This document shows, in pieces, positions 32,760-44,300 of a stretch of 64,000 nucleotides of DNA. The translations under genes were made by a program, and so were the position numbers. Every line of letters begins with the position of its first letter. Within the stretch, counting starts at the first letter, position 1. Below the pieces are notes generated by a model, which searched no databases, was not told the origin of the DNA, and saw only the letters and a program-made list of their open reading frames with translations. Source of the stretch: Oncomelania hupensis (taxonomy: Eukaryota; Mollusca; Gastropoda; Littorinimorpha; Pomatiopsidae); NCBI GenBank assembly GCA_036898135.1, contig CM072515.1, forward strand, positions 48,443,534 to 48,507,533, in the 5' to 3' direction.

Positions 32760-33359
32760 AACTGGGAGAAAATAGGATTAGAAAAAGAAAAACACAAACT
32801 CAACGCAACCAAATTATGACGTCACCATGATGACGTCACCTAATATGCATACTTTTTTTTTGTCATCTAGGCCCTAGCAGGGTTCACTATTTCATAACTA
32901 AATACCAAGTTTAAAATAAATCCGTCCATTAGATTCAGAGCAAAGTGCGCAAATGTCACCTCGATCCGGACGGACGGACACTGGACGGACGGACAAAGCC
33001 AGTAACAATAGCTCCCTAGCTGAGCTGAAAGCTCGGGAACTGCTAAAATGAGATGGAAGAGGACATGGAGGGTGATACAAGATTACGTCATCTGAGAGTA
33101 AAAGATCTGTGTCAGTCATATCAAGCCTAAATCACTGTCAGTAAGCTAACTAGGTACCAAAACTACGGTACGCTTTTCAAAATCAAATTAATTAATATAT
33201 AATGTATTGAAAATGACGTCATTGAACATATAAAAATGTGCAACGGACAGAGACCTAAAGTTTTACCGCAATCTTGTTCAAAACATGACAACTCCGGCGA
33301 ATAATACATTAAAGGGTGTACGCCATAATGGCATTGGAGGTAAGTCTGAGGTAATATTA
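32760..33359. other. No recognisable feature
   Basis: Contains two adjacent phrases ATGACGTCACC and a GGACGGAC-rich patch near 32965-32990. No gene motif. Confidence 0.4.
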
Positions 33360-33361
33360 TA

Positions 33362-33739
33362 CAGGGTGTTCCAAAAGTCTTGGGCACATTTGAAGTCCCC
33401 ATATCTCAATTACTATGAATGATAGTAAGATAAAAGTTGTGCCATTTTAAAGCTAATTACATTAAGTTTTTTGTAAAGCTGTTGATTTTTTTTATTTCTT
33501 TTCAGACCCATTAATGGCGTTCACTCAACCAGAAAATGCTGGGACGCGTTTGGCAAGAATTTGACTATCGGCTTGATGTGTGTCATGTGACCAATGGTGC
33601 TCACATTGAACAGCTTTGAACATTCCATGTAAAAATTGAAATTACAAGGTTTCTGAATTTACCAGATGCATTTTTATATCCTTAATAGTTTCGGAAATAT
33701 TCAATGTGAAATTGTGCCCAAGACTTTTGGAACACCCTG
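33362..33739 (+). mobile_element. Tc1/mariner-type MITE with transposase remnant
   Basis: Perfect inverted ends of about 26 bp starting CAGGGTGTTCCAAAAGTCTT, flanked by TA on both sides (33360-33361, 33740-33741). Total 378 bp. Frame 33536-33619 encodes MLGRVWQEFDYRLDVC then VTNGAHIEQL and stop, which resembles the C-terminus of Tc1/mariner-superfamily transposases, so it arose by internal deletion. Confidence 0.9.
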
Positions 33740-33744
33740 TATTA

Positions 33745-34036
33745 TAGATAACCAAACGGAGACGCGTCACGAAATAGGCGCTCGCGTGTCCAGATACAAG
33801 CGCCTATACCGAAAGTTGACATTTTAACAAAGAGTGAGTTCCCTTTGATGACTTCCTCTTTGACTGTAAGTAAGCATAATTGAATTTCATCCTGGTTTGG
33901 TAATTAAAGGTTTGTTCTACCTTTTGTATGTTAAATAATCGTTGATCTATCGACGAATGCAATCGGCATTCATATTTCTGTGCCAAGTGTTAATGAGACA
34001 TCATACGGACGAGATAAGATTACTGAAACATCAAAA
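33745..34036. other. No recognisable feature
   Basis: Short AT-rich spacer before the LINE tail. Confidence 0.4.
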
Positions 34037-35275
34037 GTATAGTTTAGTTTAGTTTAGTTTAGTTTGGAGGGACTTGTAATAAGCCTCGCGGCTTTTTGAA
34101 TGTCCCTTTTATTTTGGGCATTTTTACTTGTCCGGTTCCATTTGCGGTTGTTAGGGGAATACTAAAGATAGTCCGCTAATTAGTCATCATACTCAAATTT
34201 AGATTTCTGTATGGAAATTACCTTTTCCAGAAGATTTTTAAAAGTGTTCAGGTTGTTAGCTCTGTTTAGTATCAACTGGCAATTTATTCCATATGGGCGC
34301 AACTCTGTAGGAGAATGAGTATTTTCTTTTGTTTGTGCGGCAATGTCTTATAAGAATATTGTCCTGTGAGTTTCTTGTTCTAGAGTTAGTATTCAACTGA
34401 AACAAAGTGTTAACATCAATGTTGTCAATCCCATTAAAAATCTTGTAAGTCTGGATCAGGTCACCTCTCAATCTTCTAAATTTCAGAGAGGGCAAATCCA
34501 AAACTCTCAATCTCTCTGAGTATGGCAATTGTCTCAGCGATTTAATCATCCGAGTCGCTCTTCTTTGTACTCTCTCCAAAGCAGATGACTGCTTCTTTAG
34601 ATACGGAAACCATATCACATTCGCATATTCAAGATGTGGCCTTACATGCGATTTATACAGGCGGGTTAAGGTATCACTATCCAAGTAAGTAAAAGATCGG
34701 CGTATGATACCGAGCATTTTATTAGCCTTGGAAATTGCATTGTTTATGTGTTTATCAAAGTTTAGGTTTGTATCAAAAGTAACCCCCAAATCTTTTTCCT
34801 CACTATTATGGTCAATCGTCACTCTGTCGTCACGGCTGTGGTCATCAAATAGTCATGTCCAGGATTTTTCTTACCCATATGGAGTACGTTACATTTTGAT
34901 GCATTAAAATGCAATTGCCAAGTATCTGACCAACTCAGAAGACTATCTATATCTTTTTGTAATTTATCGCACTTAGATGTCACATTATATAGTTTAGTGT
35001 CATCTGCAAAAATGCTACAATTACTAGATACTTTGTCAGGTAAGTCATTTATAAAAATTGTAAAAAGAATGGGACCCAAAATACTGCCTTGTGGTATACC
35101 ACTCAGAACTGGCTCGTTACCTGAGAAATAATTTCCAACTCTGACACGCTGGGTTCTTCCTTCCAGAAAGCACTTGATCCATTGTAATACGTGCCCAGTG
35201 ATCCCGTAAGATTTTAGTTTAACTAAAAGTCTTGCATGAGGTACAGAGTCAAATGCCTTGCGAAAATCCAAGTAT
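34037..35275 (-). mobile_element. CR1-like LINE, 5'-truncated, with (AAACT)n tail
   Basis: Minus-strand element. At its 3' end (34037-34070) the plus strand shows TTTAG repeats, i.e. an AAACT tail on the element strand, a usual CR1-type ending. The 5' side is cut at motif A of the RT. Confidence 0.88.
34256..35271 (-). pseudogene. CR1-like reverse transcriptase, one frameshift
   Basis: First frame (35271-34819): MDFRKAFDSVPHARLL, LSGIPQGSILGPILFTIFIN and the catalytic box SIFADDTKLYN. Second frame (34822-34256): KDLGVTFDTNLNFDKHI, YKSHVRPHLEYANVIW, LERVQRRATRMIK and the C-terminus YSFSYRVAPIWNKLP. The two frames meet near 34820, so one indel separates them. Well conserved, hence younger than the LINEs at 30.6 and 37 kb. 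Confidence 0.9.
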
Positions 35276-35654
35276 AGCTGTGTCCTACGGAAGAGAACCT
35301 GCCCACTGACTAGCCACTACCCAGGCTGGGTAGTCTCGTCTTTCGTAGGCCTCAATTACATACTGTACATAATGATACATACGTACATAGGTAGGAGGCC
35401 CACGAGTTTACAAAGACGAAAGACTCCAGAGCCTGTGCCCACTAGTAGTTACCACTCTCTCTGTCTCTCTCTCTCATTCATCACCCCAGCTGCTTGTGCC
35501 ACATCAAGTTGTATGTTTGTCTTCTGTGTACTGTACAGTGTATCAGTGGTGGTTATGGTGTAGTAGGAAATTTAGGTGTTGAGTTTGTTGGACACGGTTT
35601 TTGAATATAAGTGCAAAGCGCTAATTTTGGATGAATTGATTTTGATTATGGATT
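35276..35654. other. No recognisable feature
   Basis: Mixed sequence with a CT-rich patch at 35455-35480. Confidence 0.4.
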
Positions 35655-36300
35655 CAATTCAATTCAATTCAATTCAAACAACTTTATTTATCCAGATTTG
35701 GCAATTACAATGGGGGTATAAGTGCTCTCTAATTTTAAAAAAAAATCACAACAATATCTGATATACATGAGGATGTCTACAAACAATAACAACTTGCACA
35801 AAACAACTTGCACAAAACACAGCGGCAGCCTACCGACACCATCCGCACATACACACTGCCCATGCACACACATACATCCAGTTCATAGACATTTACCCAA
35901 CACAGGCATAAATCACCAGCAGCACTCACCACAGAAACAGGCATAAAAATAACAAGGTAGAAGATTCATTAAAGGAAAAAGCAGCTAAGATTAGTTATTA
36001 TCAGGCTAATTGTTTTACTTTTAGTTTTATGCATTAATTGTTCTTACTCTTGTTCATCAACTGTATTGCATGAGGCACTAACGATTTTAAATACCGATTG
36101 GTCTTGCACTGTGGCATTTTAAACCTCCTCCCAGATTGCATCAAAACAAATTCCTCAGCTAGCGCATGATGTGGCATAGAAATAATCGAAACAGCCCTCC
36201 TAACTGTTTGTTGATCACAAAAAGTACTCAGGTCTCTTGGCCTGTCACCAATTATTTTTGAACATATATTTACTATTGAGTGCAGACTGTTCTTATCATG
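35655..36300 (-). mobile_element. LINE 3' end with (GAATT)n tail
   Basis: On the minus strand, decayed coding sequence reads DRPRDLS, QTVRRAVSII, MPHHALAEEF, SGRRFKMPQC and KTNRYLKSLVPHAI, the C-terminus of an L2/Daphne-type ORF2. A 3' UTR follows, ending ATAAATAAAGTTGTTTGAAT and GAATT repeats (35655-35680). Confidence 0.7.
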
Positions 36301-38830
36301 TACAGAAAGGCTGTGAAACCAGCAGACAAATGAAAAACACTTTCTATGAAAGACTGATAAAAACGACTAAGAATAATAGAGCTAACAGAGAAACTTTTAA
36401 GTTTACGAAGAAGATTGAGAACAGTTTTAAGGAGTTATGGTAATCAAGTTAGTTTTGAAAATGTTGGTTTCATTATTATGATTAGAATAGTTGAGTTTTG
36501 TTTGCTTAAAACCTCACCCCCTCTTTTTCTCTATCTCTTTCCCTCTGTCTTTGTGTCTGTTTTTGTTTCTGTCTCGTTCTTGCTTTCGTTCTTTTGTTTA
36601 CTCTCTTTCTCTCTGTTTCTCCATATGTGTGTGTGGATGTGTGTGTGGGTTAATAATAGAATTGAGTTCAAGTTCATTTGTTATATATGTGTGGTGTTTT
36701 GTGAATTATAGTCATGAATTCTTATTTTTTAGGAAAAAGCTTTGTAAATGTATCACACCGACGTTGGAATGCTTAGGGTTTTACAAAAGAAGGTTGTTAA
36801 AAAACTGAAAAATTTGACAAATCAAGAATAAACAAATTAAGTGAATAACATTTTGTCATTTTAAAGTATTTCATTATATAATATACAAATTGAGTGAATA
36901 ACATTTTGTCATTTCAAAGTATTTCATTATATAGATTATATGTATGTGTGTGTGCTAAAGCTATAAATCAAATCAAGTGGGAATCAAGGAAGCTGATTAA
37001 AATGAAAGAATCTCACTTGGCTAGAGTTAGAGAATCGGTGTCTAATTTAAATTTGATTAAAGATTATGGGCCAGTTACAGAAAATGACTGAAAAGGCGAG
37101 GGTACTTTTACTTAACTGTTAACAGTTTCTATGAGAGTGTCTTTACAACAAAAACAGACTGTGACATTCCGGAGTTTGGCTGTGGACTGGACCTTGGTCT
37201 AAACACTTTAAACAGAGTGGACATCGCTGTAGAACAAATGAGTAAGGCGCTGAGCATTTGACAATGGTTGGAGACACACATGTTATGAATAGACATCATC
37301 ATCATCATCATCGTCATCATCATTATCATCATCACTTAAGTCTCTTAAAATTTATTAATCCCCAGGATCACATGGTATAAATCCCAGAGTGTTAAGAGAG
37401 ATAGAGCAGAACATATATTTTTTCAGTTAAAAAGCCTACTACGAGGGAGGAAGTGCTGCCAGGGGACTGGAGGGAGGCTGAAGTTAAAACAATATTAAAA
37501 AATTGCGATAATGTAATCCAAGAAACTATCGTCTAGTGAGTCTCACCTCAGTGGTGTGCAAAGTCTTTGAGGGCCTTTTACGGAACGCACTGTGCTCTCA
37601 CTTGGAAGAAAATAGTTTATTATCTAAAGATCAGTTTGGCTTTACAAATGGTTGATCTTGCGTTACCGAACTGCTGGTTACAGTAAATGTGTGGATGACC
37701 TCACTGGATGATGGTGTTCCTGTTGATGTAGTGACTAGTATATTTTGTATCTGAGAAAAGCATTCTGCACAGTGCCTTGCGATTGTTAGAGAAACTAAAG
37801 GGAAGTGGAATGCATGGGAATCTCTTCTCTTGGATACACAGCTTTTTTAGCACAAAGATCCAGTATGTCATTGTAAATAACAGTAGTTCTGATAGGATTG
37901 GGGCTACAAGCAGAGTTCCTCAGGGGAGCATGTTGGGGCCTACTTTATTCATATACTTTATCAATGACATGCTCAATGATGTGGAATGCGAAGTTAAGAT
38001 TTTTGCACATGATAATAAGGCTTACACTGAAGTCAATAACTCGGAAAGTTCTAAGGTGAAGCTCCAAGAGAGAATTGATAGGTGGTTGGTAGAGTGGACA
38101 AATAAGTAGCTTCTCCAATTTAATGGCCAAAAATGCAAAGTTATGCACTTGGGAAGAATTAACTCTCTGCTTGATTATTATATGCAGGTGATGGGAGGAG
38201 GCGTAAGCTTGAATCAACTTCAGTTGAAAGGAATGTTGGCGTCGGTAGACTACGACTGGAACTTTGAGGCTCATGTGAATTAAATAGTCTAAAAGGGTAA
38301 TATGTTATCAGGACTGCTCATGCATTCTATTAGTATTACAAACAAATTAAGGGATATAATTGTCCCATTACATAAAGCCTTAATTTGCCCAGTCTTATAA
38401 TATGCAATTCTGTATTGTGTCCTCACTTAAGTTAGCATATTGAACTGATTGAAGGGATTCAGAGAAACTTCACTAAGAAAATAGCAGGAAGGAATGATCT
38501 GAATATTTGTGAGCAACCGAAGTCTCTGGGACTTTCTAGAGTGGAATACCGATGGTTAAAAGTTTTAAGATTGTGCACGAGCCGTATGATTCCATCACTA
38601 CTTCATCTTTGATTAGCTTGTCTGATTTTAAGATTACTAGAGTCACAACTTTAAGCGTACTAAGCTCCATTAACAGCACACCAAAAGCCAAAAGTTTTTT
38701 TTACTAACAGAATGATAATCATAACAACCGGAAATGACCTACTGACTGAGGCTGTGAATGCAACTTCACTGAGTGTGTTTAAGAACCGTCTTAGGTCTAG
38801 ATAAATAATTTAGAAATTATATTTACTCCA
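36301..38830 (+). pseudogene. Degenerate LINE ORF2 (CR1/L2-like), plus strand
   Basis: From about 37440: LPGDWREAEVK, then VSLTSVVCKVFEGLLRNAL and LSKDQFGF. Frame 37777-38109 holds GNLFSWIHSFFSTKIQYV and RVPQGSMLGPTLFIYFINDM, with the catalytic box changed to FAHDNKAY (expected FADDTK). Further on come KCKVMHLGR, YDWNFEAH and a VPLHKALICP region up to about 38820. Numerous stops. The first kilobase (36301-37350) is unrecognised apart from short simple repeats, so the 5' boundary is uncertain. Confidence 0.7.
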
Positions 38831-39314
38831 CAGATTTGGAGGTTAGACAAAAAGGTATTCAAAATTGATAAGATAGTAACCATAGGTCAGTGGTTGGTGA
38901 ACCCCATTAAGAGATAAAATTAGAGCTAAAGATTTATTAGCATGTGTGCCATACCTTGCTATGCTATGCTATTACTGTACTAGTTTTCTAGGGTTGATGT
39001 AGAGAGACGTCGTGGGACACTGTTTTGTTACTAGTATACATGTAGATTTAGTTTCAGACAAAGAGGGTAATAAAAGATCATTGATTATGTTCTGATAGAC
39101 AAAGTTTTTTGTGACAATTGAATTCACTTCGTTCCACTCAGCTATTTGAGTCCTAAATAACACTGACACAGTGCACAGGCCCACTTCTAGGCCTCACTAC
39201 AATATTCATACTGTATTGTATTCCTGGTAGAGATAGAGGAAGAGAAAGTATGAAGTTACTAAGACAAAAGAAGAGACTTCTGAGCCTATGCATAGTGACA
39301 ATGTAATGGAGCAG
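38831..39314. other. No recognisable feature
   Basis: AT-rich, no motif. Confidence 0.4.
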
Positions 39315-39752
39315 ATAATAATAATAATAATAATGTTCGTCATTTGTAAGGCGCCTTAGCCTACGGATCAAGGCGCTGACCGATACAGGATCTAACTCAA
39401 AATGCCCGAGACGCCCACCCGCAGCCTTTGGGCGCATGGTCTGACGCCCAGACAACTGAGCACAATCCTGGGCAGCCAGGGATGGGGGAGAAGGACCAAG
39501 TGCATGCTGGGTGTGTTCTTGTTACCGGCACTCACCCGTCTAGGACATGAGCATCAGGATCTTTAAAGTCCGTTATGATGGAATGTATGCGACACACAGA
39601 CTAGACCTCGGTTTATACTCTCATCCGAAGGAGTAGGAAAACAGGAGTAAAGTGTCTTTCCCAGGGACACAACACAATGGCCCGGCCAGGGCTCGAACCC
39701 GGGACCTTAAGATCCGCAAGTCGAAGCACTACCATTAGACCACAGTGCATCC
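39315..39752 (-). mobile_element. tRNA-derived SINE, family 3 (about 430 bp)
   Basis: On the minus strand GTGGTCTAATGGTAGTGC (A box), GGTTCGAGCCCTGGC (B box), then GGGAAAGACACTTTACTCCT, which recalls the conserved central domain of invertebrate SINEs, and a 3' part ending GGCGCCTTACAAATGACG and (ATT)n. It lies 200 bp upstream of the TRIM-like gene start. Confidence 0.85.
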
Positions 39753-39959
39753 CAGATATTTGTAAAGATCTTGTTAACTTATGAGAACTATTCGTATTAA
39801 TTAATTCATTATATCTCTGAAAGGAAAAAAAATCGCTGACATAAGTGAGGAATTTACTTTTTATTTAGCTTAAGATTTATCCTTGTTCTTTTTTCAGATC
39901 TTTTTTTCAAGATAGACTTTGGCACTTTTACTTCAGTTTTGGTGGAACAGAAAAAAGCC

Positions 39960-41342
39960 ATGGCCCAAAATGTGATTAGGCAGGAAACAGAGGGGGCTGG
40001 GCTAACCAGTGGTTCCCAATCTCCAGAAACTCCCAGCCTCCCTGTCAGGAACATATTTGGGCGTGAATTCCGCCTGATCTGTCCCATCTGCCTACAAGAC
40101 CTCAAACGACCCAGACAGCTGATGAACTGCTACCACATCTTCTGCTCTAACTGCATTCAACCGACCATTGAGAATGCCCCTGATGGCTTAGTGCGCTGTC
40201 CATTAGACACATGTAAGAAGACCATTGAAAGGCAGGAAGTGTCGGATGCTCTGGACTCCGACACCTACATCCACTCATTTCAGGGCCAGGTGATGATGTA
40301 TGCTGAGTCAGGCAGTCTGAGATGTGGTGTACCCAGTCATGAATCAGTCTCCGCCCTCTACTACTGCTTGGAGTGCAAGCTCAACGTTTGTGATGGCTGC
40401 TATGGCGACCACAATGGGAATGAAGAGTTCAAAGGTCATCACTGCCTGAGGCTGTATCAGTGGCCAGCCATCATGACGGTGGGCATGAACCGAGCGTCCG
40501 CCAGGTCAGCCAGAGCAGCAGCGATGGGTGATGGGCTGGATGCGGGTTTGACCTTCAAGTGCCCCATAGAGAGGAACACTGACAAATGTGAGCATGAGCA
40601 GTGGCTGAACGACTTGCGTGACGAGCAGTTCCTCAACAACGACCAGTGCCCCATTCCCGAACACGCACCTGAGAAGTTGATTGCCTTCTGCATCGTCTGC
40701 CAGGAACCCATCTGTAGCAAATGCAGCACGATCGAGCACAGGGACCACAAACCAAGTCCCATCAACATCAGTCGCGCCAAGGAAGAAAAGCTGGTCGAGC
40801 TGAAAATGCTGAAGAAAGAACTGAACTTCAAACGGGAGATTTTTAACGAAGCTTACCAAACTGCTGATAAAGTCGTGGACTCCTTCGAGCATCACATAAA
40901 TCAGACTGAGCAAGAAATGATCCGGCGCAAGGCGAATGTGCTGATGAAGGTGGAGGAGAGCTTCCGGTTGGCATATGGGCTGATCGACCAGACTGGCCAG
41001 AAACAAGCGGAACTTTCAAGACAGAGCGAAGAGATGCTGGAGGAGGCCAACTTTCTGAAGCTGGCCACTGAACTTGCAGAGAAGATGTCTGACAAAGCTA
41101 CCCCACAATTGGCAGTAGTTAGGGCCTGGAAAGGGCTGGACCGCATTCTGAAAGACTTGCATGGGCAAACGGAGAAAGGGAAGAGCAGTTCTGCAGAGCC
41201 ACCTGAAGACACCCTACCCCAGTGCATCGTGGAAAAGAGGCTAGTCCTTCCTGCTCCTAACTGCATGACCCCAGATTTACGAATCCTGCGAAAAGTTGGC
41301 GTTGAGGGCACCGTTTTAAGAAAGTCCTTCCATGTTCTTCCT
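39960..41342 (+). CDS. TRIM-like gene exon 1 (RING, B-boxes, coiled coil)
   Basis: 461 codons ending SFHVLP before donor gtaagt. Carries the whole tripartite motif in a single large exon. Confidence 0.9.
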
Positions 41343-44300
41343 GTAAGTGGCATTCATTATGATGCTTTTGCTATTGATAATTGAAATAGGTTTTCCACAC
41401 TAGCAGTATATATGGACAAATAATTTCGTTCAGTCATATAAGGTGTTAAATGTTACAAGTAATTGAAGTATGAGCCAAGACTGCAAAAGCACAAATATTC
41501 TGTTTTCTTAATAATTCTTTTAACAACACCTATAGATGGACAATCCCACAAGTATTGTTGCTCAGGTAGACTTTCTTCACCTTTTTGTCTCAGGTTGTTT
41601 TGGAAAGAGGAAAACTTCCTCACTATTCTTTTGTTTTGTGTACAAAGTTAGCATTCTTCTGGTTTGTGTATTAAGATGGTTTGCTTACAACAGGCAGACG
41701 ACGAGCTGCTGCTGTTCTACAGCATTTTGCCACTGACAGCAACAGAGGCACTGGTGTCTTGCAAAACAGAATTGCTCACGTCATCAGTGGTTCAGTACAG
41801 CAGTATTGACCAGGATCACCACAGCGTTCAGCTGCCATCAGATGGACAGTACAGCATCGTTGCTGTTCCAGGGAATGGCATCGTTGCTACTCTCTACAAG
41901 GCTACTCACCGAAATGTTAAGCGAGAGGTGAGAGGCAAAGTGTAGTCGTTGTTGCTCTCTCTTTCGTTAACTTTTCAGGTGCAACTTTATGTTTGTAGTA
42001 CATTGTAAGCTGTGAAGAGAAAGCTTTGTCTTTGAGCAACATGTTATAAATATAAATGCCCCTGTACTGTTCACTGTCTGCAGTGGCTGTCAGGGGATAT
42101 TCATCTCGCTCTTATCAGAGGGACCTGGGGACAGATCCAGCATTGCACTGTTTAGAAAAGTTGTCTTAGCATTTCATTGGTTGCACAATGTCAAAGAGAT
42201 ATTCACCTTCCAGTCCTCAAACACAATTCAGTCTAGTTCTTTTATTTGCCCCATTCTACCATTTTCTTTGATAGCTAGTTCGAACGATTTACAGATTAAA
42301 TAATGTTGATTCATTTGTGTCACAATCTGAAATTAGAACTCTTTTACACTTCACTTCAGCTAAACTGAATGATAAACTCTGTCTGTATTACCATTGATAG
42401 GGTTAGGAAAAAAAAAGCTGTTTTGTTGGGATGTTTATAAGACTTTCATATGTGCTTGTGCCAAAAGGTCGTTTTGAAACAGTATGCATTTTAAAAATGG
42501 AAATAAATGTGTATTTGAAATAATGTGTTTGTTTTATTTGTGATATTGTAAGGATATATGTTAGAGAGATATATAAAATAAACTGATGCTGTTAATTGTA
42601 GAATTAGTATATTAAAAAAAATAAAACAGTGAAAAAAATGGGATTTTTTTGCGGTCCAGAAAGCTGTAAGTTATAGTTGCTCACATTAGAGTCTCTTTAC
42701 TCATTTAAATGAAATAACAACTGGATAAAATTTTGTAGTTTGACTTACCGATGTTTAAGCACTTAAAACAGCTTAACAATTTATCTGTAACCATTTTTGA
42801 AATTATTGCATTATAGCCTAATTTTATTCACTGACAGTCGTTACATCAAATGTCAAAATCGTACTACTCTTTGCAGACAAAAAAACAATGCTTTAGTGAA
42901 GTTCCAGTCCTACTTTTGGGATAACCGAAGCGGAGAAATGTATGGCAAATACAAATATATTTTGTTTAAAGGATAAAACGAAATTCTTATAGGTAAAATA
43001 TGGCAGAATATCTCACTTTTTAAAAAAATGTCAAAAAGTAACGACCGTTCATACTTGTTTTTTTATTTATTACTTTACGTTTTGAAACCCATTCCGACAT
43101 TTTATTGATCACGTGACCGAAACAGAAAAGACAAATGGCGGCTATTTTAGCTGAGGGCAACCTACGGGAAAAACGGGTTAAGTTTTCATAAAATGTCAAA
43201 ATTTTTTCAGTAGTACGACCGTCACATAGAAGTTTTATATGATCGTTTCTTCACTTGTGTAGAGTTGGATTGTACATTATGCTTTTATTTCGCAGTATTT
43301 TTGGAGGAAAGTGAAAATAAGAATGATCGGAAGCGTAAACATAATAAAGTAGAACAACCAATTTATGTTTTTCAGATCGACAGATGTCTTATTTCAGTAA
43401 TATCGACCGTCACTTTTCATCAGTAACAAGTCAGAGGGTTATCTTTACCTTTGGCTGGAAAAAAACCATGTCCCTAGCAGTGATTTTCTAACTACAGATC
43501 GATAATCTAGGTTATCCAATTTGACAGACTCTTACAAGATCTGTGATGACTATAATGTGATAAATAGGCCTAAATAGGGGCCAGTACTGACTGGCGAAGG
43601 GTGCCTTTTTTATTAAATGTATATAATTAGTTAATGCAGACTGAATGACACCAAATTTGGCAAAGTTATATACTTTTACATGTATTTGTGTAATATGCAT
43701 CTTAATTTTTTTTTAATTAATTTTTTTCAAGTTAAAAAATAAATAAAATAAAATAATACATTATCGCGAAAAAAAGGAATATGTTCACTTTAAGCAAGAT
43801 AATTGCATTCACAGCCAAAACAATTAACTGAAACTTTCTAATTATGTTTTTTTGGGTCATTTTCTGGATTGTGAACTACAGGCAAGCCAAACCCTTTGAT
43901 AGTTTATGAATTAAAGACAATATATTTTTATTTATATTTTATTTTTAAAAATCAGGGATGTGACTAATATAAAAAAGATTCTACTGGCTGGATTAACTTT
44001 ATTTTAGTTCACAATCCAGATATATGTCTTAGCTAATTGTATACCAAATTTCACAGCTTTATCTTGAAAATTTACTGAGATATGGTGTAAAAACCATGCG
44101 CTCCATGTAATTTTCGGACAAAAAGTCACTTGTGAATTTAATACTAAAACTGAGACCTACCAGCTTTGTATGCACCTGCTAAAATAGGGATATCCCTCCA
44201 TATCCACCAGTTCTTCTTCCCTTTCAAGTCTGTGCAGTCTCAGCATTCTCCTGTACTCCTTTGAGGCTTTAAAAGTCTGTCGCTGTACCGTGAGCACACA

